Shown in pieces: positions 59,301 through 64,000 of a stretch of DNA of 64,000 bases; positions within the stretch are counted from its first letter, which is position 1; the number at the start of each line of letters is the position of its first letter. Below the pieces are notes generated by a model. That model was not told the origin of the DNA, ran no database searches, and worked only from the letters and a program-made list of their open reading frames with translations. The translations under genes and the position numbers were made by a program. The DNA comes from Monosporascus cannonballus (Eukaryota > Ascomycota > Sordariomycetes > Xylariales), in assembly GCA_004154925.1 (NCBI GenBank), contig QJNS01000753.1, positions 62,001-126,000 on the forward strand, read 5' to 3'.

Positions 59301-61535
59301 TTTTACGATTAATTAAGAAAAAGATTTTTTTCTGCTGGAAAAATATAAAATAATAAATTTTTAACCGATTTAAAAAGTTTTTTTATTATAATATTTATTT
59401 TTACGTATTAAAATCCCGAAAAAATGGTAATAAAGGTAAATTATTTTGGCTGGGTAATTGAAAAATATCTGTTTTAATTCGATTCGTTAAAGCGCCTATA
59501 ATTAATTACGTATTTCTTAAGAAAGTTATCGCCAATTAAATATAATTACAAAATATATAATAAAAAATTATTAATTATCGTTAAAATGCTAGCGGAATAA
59601 AAAAAAGGTTTTAAAAATTAATTAACTTTTTTACGATCCTAATAAATTACGTAAATTTCTAATATTTTATAAATATCCGTAAACTTATTAAAAAGTAAAT
59701 TTAATAAGGTGGTTTTTTATTTACTTTTAATTTTATATTTAAATATTACTTTAATAAGTTAATAAATCGACCTGATATTGTATTTCGCAAGTTATAAATT
59801 ATAATTTATAATAAAAAAGATATTAAATTTAAAAGGCGGGTAGCCCAATTAATTTAAAAAAATAATTATTTAATAAATTAACGCGGATTTAAAATTTTTT
59901 AATAATTATAATTTACTTAAAGCGAAATAATAATAAATAACCGGTTATATACTCCGGTAAGAAAGTATTTTTCGAAAAAGACCTTTAAGAAATCTAAGAT
60001 TTAAAAATTATTAAAAATAAAACCTTAAATATGGTATACGCCGCCATAACCCAGAAGTTACGTAATTTCCCTTTAGTTATAAATACGGTAAAGGGTTTTA
60101 TAACGGAATATTTTTTTAATTTTAAAGGTTTTTTATAATTTAAAAAACGTATTTAAGTTTTTATTTAAAAGCCGTTCCGGATATTATTAATTTAACGGAT
60201 ATATAATTTTTATATTACTAGCTACTTAGAAAAAAACATTATATTAATAATATTAATCCGTAATTATTACTAGCCGGAATAAATTTAGGATGTACGCCGT
60301 TTTTGCCGTAATTGTAACGTATATAACAGGTTATACGTATAAAAAAACAAAAAAAAGGTTATTATGGCTTTTACTTATTTTAAACCGATTTTATTTAGAT
60401 TTTTTGGTAAATTTTATAATCGACTTACCGGCAAAGCAAAAAAGGAAGCCCCGTTTTTTTATGGTATTTTATAATCGTTTAACGAAAATAGTTATTTTAA
60501 AGCCGATATTTAATATAAATATAAAAATGTACGTTTAACGCTTTATTATTTGTTATTAAAAATATTACGGTTTCTCCAAAAAATTGGTATTCGATAAAGG
60601 AAATAATTAAATAAGCAAATTCTGGACCTATTTATACCACCTAATAAGTATATAATAATAACTTAATATATTTTTTATTCCTAAACGAATAAAATTACAG
60701 GAAAATTTAAATAAAATTTTTTTGCCTATTTTTATTATTTTATAAGTTATATACAATATAATTAAGTTAAGCTTTTACCGGCAATATAATTAATTTTTAA
60801 TAGCAGGAATTTTTCGTTAAAAATAAGTTTTTTTAACCTACGGGTACGATATAAAACCTATTAATAAAATACCGATAATCCCCTAATTAATCCCCGAAAT
60901 AAAAAAAGTTATTAATTTCGTTAAAAATTATAAAAAAGTACGAAATTTGTATAAGTTATAATGGCGTTAATCCAAATTCGGATAAAGCAATTAATTAACG
61001 TTTTTAAAAAATAAATATTATATTTCGAAATAAAGGATTTAATATAATTAAATTTAAAAAACGTAATTATTCCGTAATTATTTAAAAAATTATTTTAAAT
61101 ATACGTTAAATATAGGGTTATTATAATTATGCCGTATAATACCGTAAAGCTAAACGTACCGTTAAAGATATATTTAAAATTTGACGTAAATCTTTTAAAA
61201 TTAATAATAAAAAACCCGTTATTTAGCCAGATCTTAAATAATAATTAACCGTTACCAATATTATTAAAAAAAGAAAAAAAATATGTAATAAAATATATAT
61301 TAAAGGCCGAAAATAAGTATGTAGGCCGCGGTCGCCGAAAAAAATTATTCGTAAAATAGGCAGGTTACGCTAAATTAATATAAAAATTACGTAACAATTT
61401 CGAAAAGTTATTCGGAAACGGAGACGGGATCGGCAAAAACGTAAAAGTACGAATAAGGACAAAAAAAAGATATAAATAAAGCCGCCGCCGCCTTGCCGTA
61501 ACCTCGTTACTCCCTAAGGGCGAAAAAGGAGATAA

Positions 61536-61725
61536 TATTACAGGCTAAAGCCTATAAGGCAGCTCGGGCTTACGGAGCGAACTTTTTAGCCCGAGTTTAC
61601 CCATATGTATATAGGGAGCAGCCACTTTGCTGGTAGCTAGTTGTTTCTCCCCTTCCCTCCTTACCTTAAATATAAACCTTTGTTGGGCCGTACCTTCGTT
61701 CAACCTACGCATCGTGCCCGTCACA
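61536..61725 (+). repeat. 3' LTR of the gypsy element (190 bp)
   Basis: Begins TATTACAGGCTAAAGCC and ends CGTGCCCGTCACA. Compared with the 5' copy it shows transitions such as TG to TA at the start, while its end keeps the original CA. It is followed directly by the target duplication ATTCG. Confidence 0.93.
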
Positions 61726-62140
61726 ATTCGTTTTTTTTGCTAAGCACCATTTCGATAATACGTAAAGATTACCGTAAAACCCTGCGTTTAGCTAAGGTGA
61801 GTTATATAAAGCTTGATTAATAGTATTAAATTTAATACGTTGCTTATATTAAAGTGAAAATATATAACTTTTAGAAAATTAAGAGAACGTTTATAATAAA
61901 GGATTTCCTAAATGTCGTAAAAAAGAGTTTCGTACTAAATTAAGGGTAGCGAAAGTTAATTAACCTTATTAAAAATAATTTTCTTAATAAATTTATAACA
62001 TGCCTAAAAGAATTTAAAAATTGGTATTCGGCTATATGTTAGAAAAATAAATTAAGGGCCGAAATTAAAAAGTCCGAGATTTTAGTTATTATATTATTAA
62101 GATTACAATTTAAAGAAAAAAATATCATTATAATTTAATA
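61726..62140. repeat. Right arm of the older split repeat
   Basis: This AT-rich stretch continues the sequence broken at 56146. It ends at the TA (62139-62140) that borders the Fot1/pogo element, so the older repeat was hit by two different transposons. No family motif was recognised. Confidence 0.55.
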
Positions 62141-62182
62141 ACGTAATCTATAAGCGAAGCGCCTATATAAGCGAAGCGCCCA
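62141..62182 (+). repeat. Left terminal inverted repeat of the Fot1/pogo element
   Basis: Starts ACGTAATC and contains two copies of AAGCGAAGCGCC separated by TATAT-like bases, a subterminal direct repeat that could serve as transposase binding sites. It pairs with 63939-63980. Confidence 0.93.
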
Positions 62183-63938
62183 TTTTAACCACTTTATTGC
62201 ATATATTCAGTTTGTTAATAACTATACTATATTTAAATCAATTGAAATTATTCGGAATAATCTTTATCAAACGTATTTATTACTTCCTAATAAGTGCGCG
62301 CATTATGTCTGAGTTTACCGCAGACGCCATAGCACCGTTCCTTCTTTGTAACCTTTTTATGACAATTATTTTCCGCTATTATTTCCTATATTGGTTCGTT
62401 ATTACTTTTTTTTTCGGCCCGGAAAATTTCTCCCTCTCGAAAAGTAAGTGATTTTCTTTTTTGGAGGCGTTTGTTTTTGGTTTTCCGGTATTTATTAAGA
62501 ATGTGATTGGTTTTGCGAAGGTGGCCAATTTTATTACTAAAAAAAGCGATTTTGTACAGTAAATAATTTACCGTTTCGATTATAGTTGTCGGCTAATTAC
62601 CTTAATAGTTTATAATTTTATTTTTTAAATAATTAAATTATAAAGTTATTTTTTCGAAAGTTTTAAATATTTTGCGTTTAAAATAAAGGGGTAAAGATAA
62701 AAGGGAAACGGTTAATATTCAAAAGGGTTATTAGAAATTTAATTACGAAATAATATATTCGGGATTTAATAGAATAAGGTTAATATTGCGGAAGCCGGCC
62801 TTAATATTTTCGGAAGTTATAAACGTTTTAAATATTTCGTAAAAACCGATAAAGAAATTTTTTTTAATAACGTACGTATTATAACGTTTTATAAGGTTTT
62901 CGATATAGTGACCATAAGCTCGTTTTAATGGAGAAAAATATGTTATATTAAAAGGTTAAAGCTTATAAAAGAAATAAAAAATATATAAAGCATAATAATA
63001 TCGTATTTTTTATAATATTTTTCAAATTTTATTAAATAATAGTTTTCGTGACCGTTAAAGATAAAAAAATGTTTAATACTTTTTGTATGCGTTTTGGTAT
63101 ATTCGTTAAAATATTTAACTTAATTTAAACTTAAAACGTTTATTATCCAGTCGTTATTATTTACGGTAATTTTCCAATTACGTAATATGGAATTATTGCG
63201 GTATTAGGAAATAAAGTGGTTTTTGCCCGTTACGATAATATACGGAAAAAGGGCCTAACTTTGAAAACCGATAACTTAAATAACTATAACCTATTTTTTA
63301 TTGCCTTATTAGGCCTACTTAAATTTTTTATGCTTTTTGGTATTTATAATTATTATGTTTAATACCGTTATTAACCTTATTAAAAAGTTAATTTCGTCGA
63401 AATTATATATATTTTTTTCTGAAATACCGTATTTCGTAATTATATTATGTATAGGTTCGAATTATTTATAAAATACTTTTAGATTTTTATATATAACTTT
63501 TCGTAATTGATTTTTTGATTTAAATGTGTTTTTAATTTATTTTGCCGTTTAACGAAATTTAAGATCTAGTTAACGCCGACGTATCTCGCGTTACAGTTAC
63601 GTAAAATATATTGGCCATATTTTTAATATTTTTGAATCGAGAAGGAAACGTTCGTAAATCGAAGTCGAAAATATATTCGATAATGATTTGCTTTTCGGAA
63701 TCGGTTAATGTTTGCGAATTAGACGATATATCGCGTTATGCAGGTTTGCCTTAGATTTATTTGCGAAAAATTGTTTTCGGGATAATATATATGGTTATAA
63801 GCTTTTAAAAACTAATACAAAGGTCACGTTTTTTAACCTAAATAACAAGGTTTAATCGTACTGTTTTTGAAAGCCTAAATATATTATTGTGTTAAAAATA
63901 TATAAGTAAAATAAGGTAATTGAAAAGGTAAATCTGGG

Positions 63939-63980
63939 TGGGCGTTTCGCTTATATGGGCGTTTCGTTTGTGGATTACGT
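63939..63980 (-). repeat. Right terminal inverted repeat of the Fot1/pogo element
   Basis: Read on the minus strand it starts ACGTAATCCACAAACG and contains AAACGAAACGCC and AAGCGAAACGCC. Compared with the left end it differs at about seven positions, all C/T or G/A, as expected for RIP acting on different strands. Confidence 0.93.
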
Positions 63981-64000
63981 TATAAGTTTTATTTCGTTAA

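Larger units (their letters stand above)
56142..61730 (+). mobile_element. Full-length RIP-mutated Ty3/gypsy retrotransposon (chromovirus)
   Basis: The element (56147-61725, 5579 bp) lies between two 5-bp duplications, ATTCG at 56142-56146 and 61726-61730. Pol relics read on the plus strand in the order RT, RNase H, integrase, which is the Ty3/gypsy order. RT is shown by YINDILIY (about 58990-59015), with Asn in place of the first catalytic Asp, then KLKLDPDKCEF near 59078-59112 and IGFANFY near 59250-59270. Integrase is shown by VNFIIDLPAKQ and NRLTKIVILKP (60390-60510), with the zinc-finger Cys residues lost upstream. A C-terminal chromodomain relic, KYVGRGRRKKLFVK followed by TAG for Trp and then AGY, lies at about 61300-61380. 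A purine-rich tract (61516-61535) precedes the 3' LTR. Dozens of stop codons make it inert. Confidence 0.93.
62139..63982 (-). mobile_element. Fot1/pogo-type (Tc1/mariner) DNA transposon, RIP-inactivated
   Basis: The element is 1840 bp (62141-63980), flanked by TA on each side (62139-62140 and 63981-63982). The terminal inverted repeats are 42 bp and differ only by transitions. The decayed transposase reads on the minus strand: TLTDSEKQIIIEYIFDFD, then FPSRFKNIKNMAN (about 63640-63700), then a pogo-type YNFDE block (about 63380) and FNGHENYY (about 63040-63060), where the catalytic Asp is replaced by Asn. Many TAA and TAG stops interrupt the frame. Size, ends and transposase match the Fot1 group. 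Confidence 0.92.

Noticed and set aside
59034..62451. Open frames of 60-90 codons in the AT-rich tail (59034-59222, 60290-60538, 62197-62451)
   Set aside because: They are fragments or shadows of RIP-mutated transposons; none is a host gene. The one at 60290-60538 is an integrase relic and is described there.
1..64000. CRISPR arrays, bacterial operons, riboswitches, rRNA
   Set aside because: No regularly spaced repeats or bacterial features were seen; gene structure is eukaryotic throughout.

Overview
The window is nuclear DNA of a filamentous ascomycete (Pezizomycotina, most likely a sordariomycete). The evidence is short introns with GTRNGT donors and CTRAC-type branch sites, GC-rich codon use in intact genes, a fungal set of families (HET, NACHT-ankyrin, 2EXR, Crh glucanases), and an 8.5 kb tail of extreme AT richness made by repeat-induced point mutation (RIP). 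There is one 10-N assembly gap (14730-14739). I rebuilt the intron-containing genes by hand; in each intact model the exon lengths sum to a multiple of three and family motifs read through every junction.

Left part (1-16 kb): a 12-exon purine gene (FGAM synthase), a berberine-bridge-type FAD oxidase (-), the ribosome-rescue factor Dom34/Pelota (-), and a convergent pair made of an aldo-keto reductase (+) and a dihydroxy-acid dehydratase (-). The last two contain 11-nt and 8-nt micro-exons. From 16.7 to 22.7 kb there is a frameshifted gene fragment and a two-repeat Myb/SANT protein with a 516-nt first intron and a long upstream leader.

Middle (22.7-34 kb): gene-poor DNA holding decayed fungal NLR-associated families, namely a HET-domain pseudogene and a 2EXR-domain pseudogene with in-frame stops. 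Next come intact genes: a second SANT-like protein, a secreted GPI-type Crh/GH16 cell-wall transglycosylase with an N-terminal chitin-binding-like domain, a small NAD(P)-binding protein, a secreted lactonase-type beta-propeller and a 994-residue WD40 protein of the WDR44 type.

Right end (50-64 kb): an esterase-NACHT-ankyrin NLR pseudogene is broken by frameshifts, a TGA, a damaged Walker A motif and a 241-bp solo LTR with a perfect 5-bp target duplication. It is followed by a full-length, RIP-mutated Ty3/gypsy chromovirus (56147-61725; two 190-bp LTRs, duplication ATTCG) nested in an older AT-rich repeat, and a complete RIP-mutated Fot1/pogo element (62141-63980; 42-bp inverted repeats, TA duplication). 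No proven new system was found. The points most worth following are the dehydratase paralogue next to redox genes, the micro-exons, the intron load of the purine gene and the transposon-eroded NLR gene.
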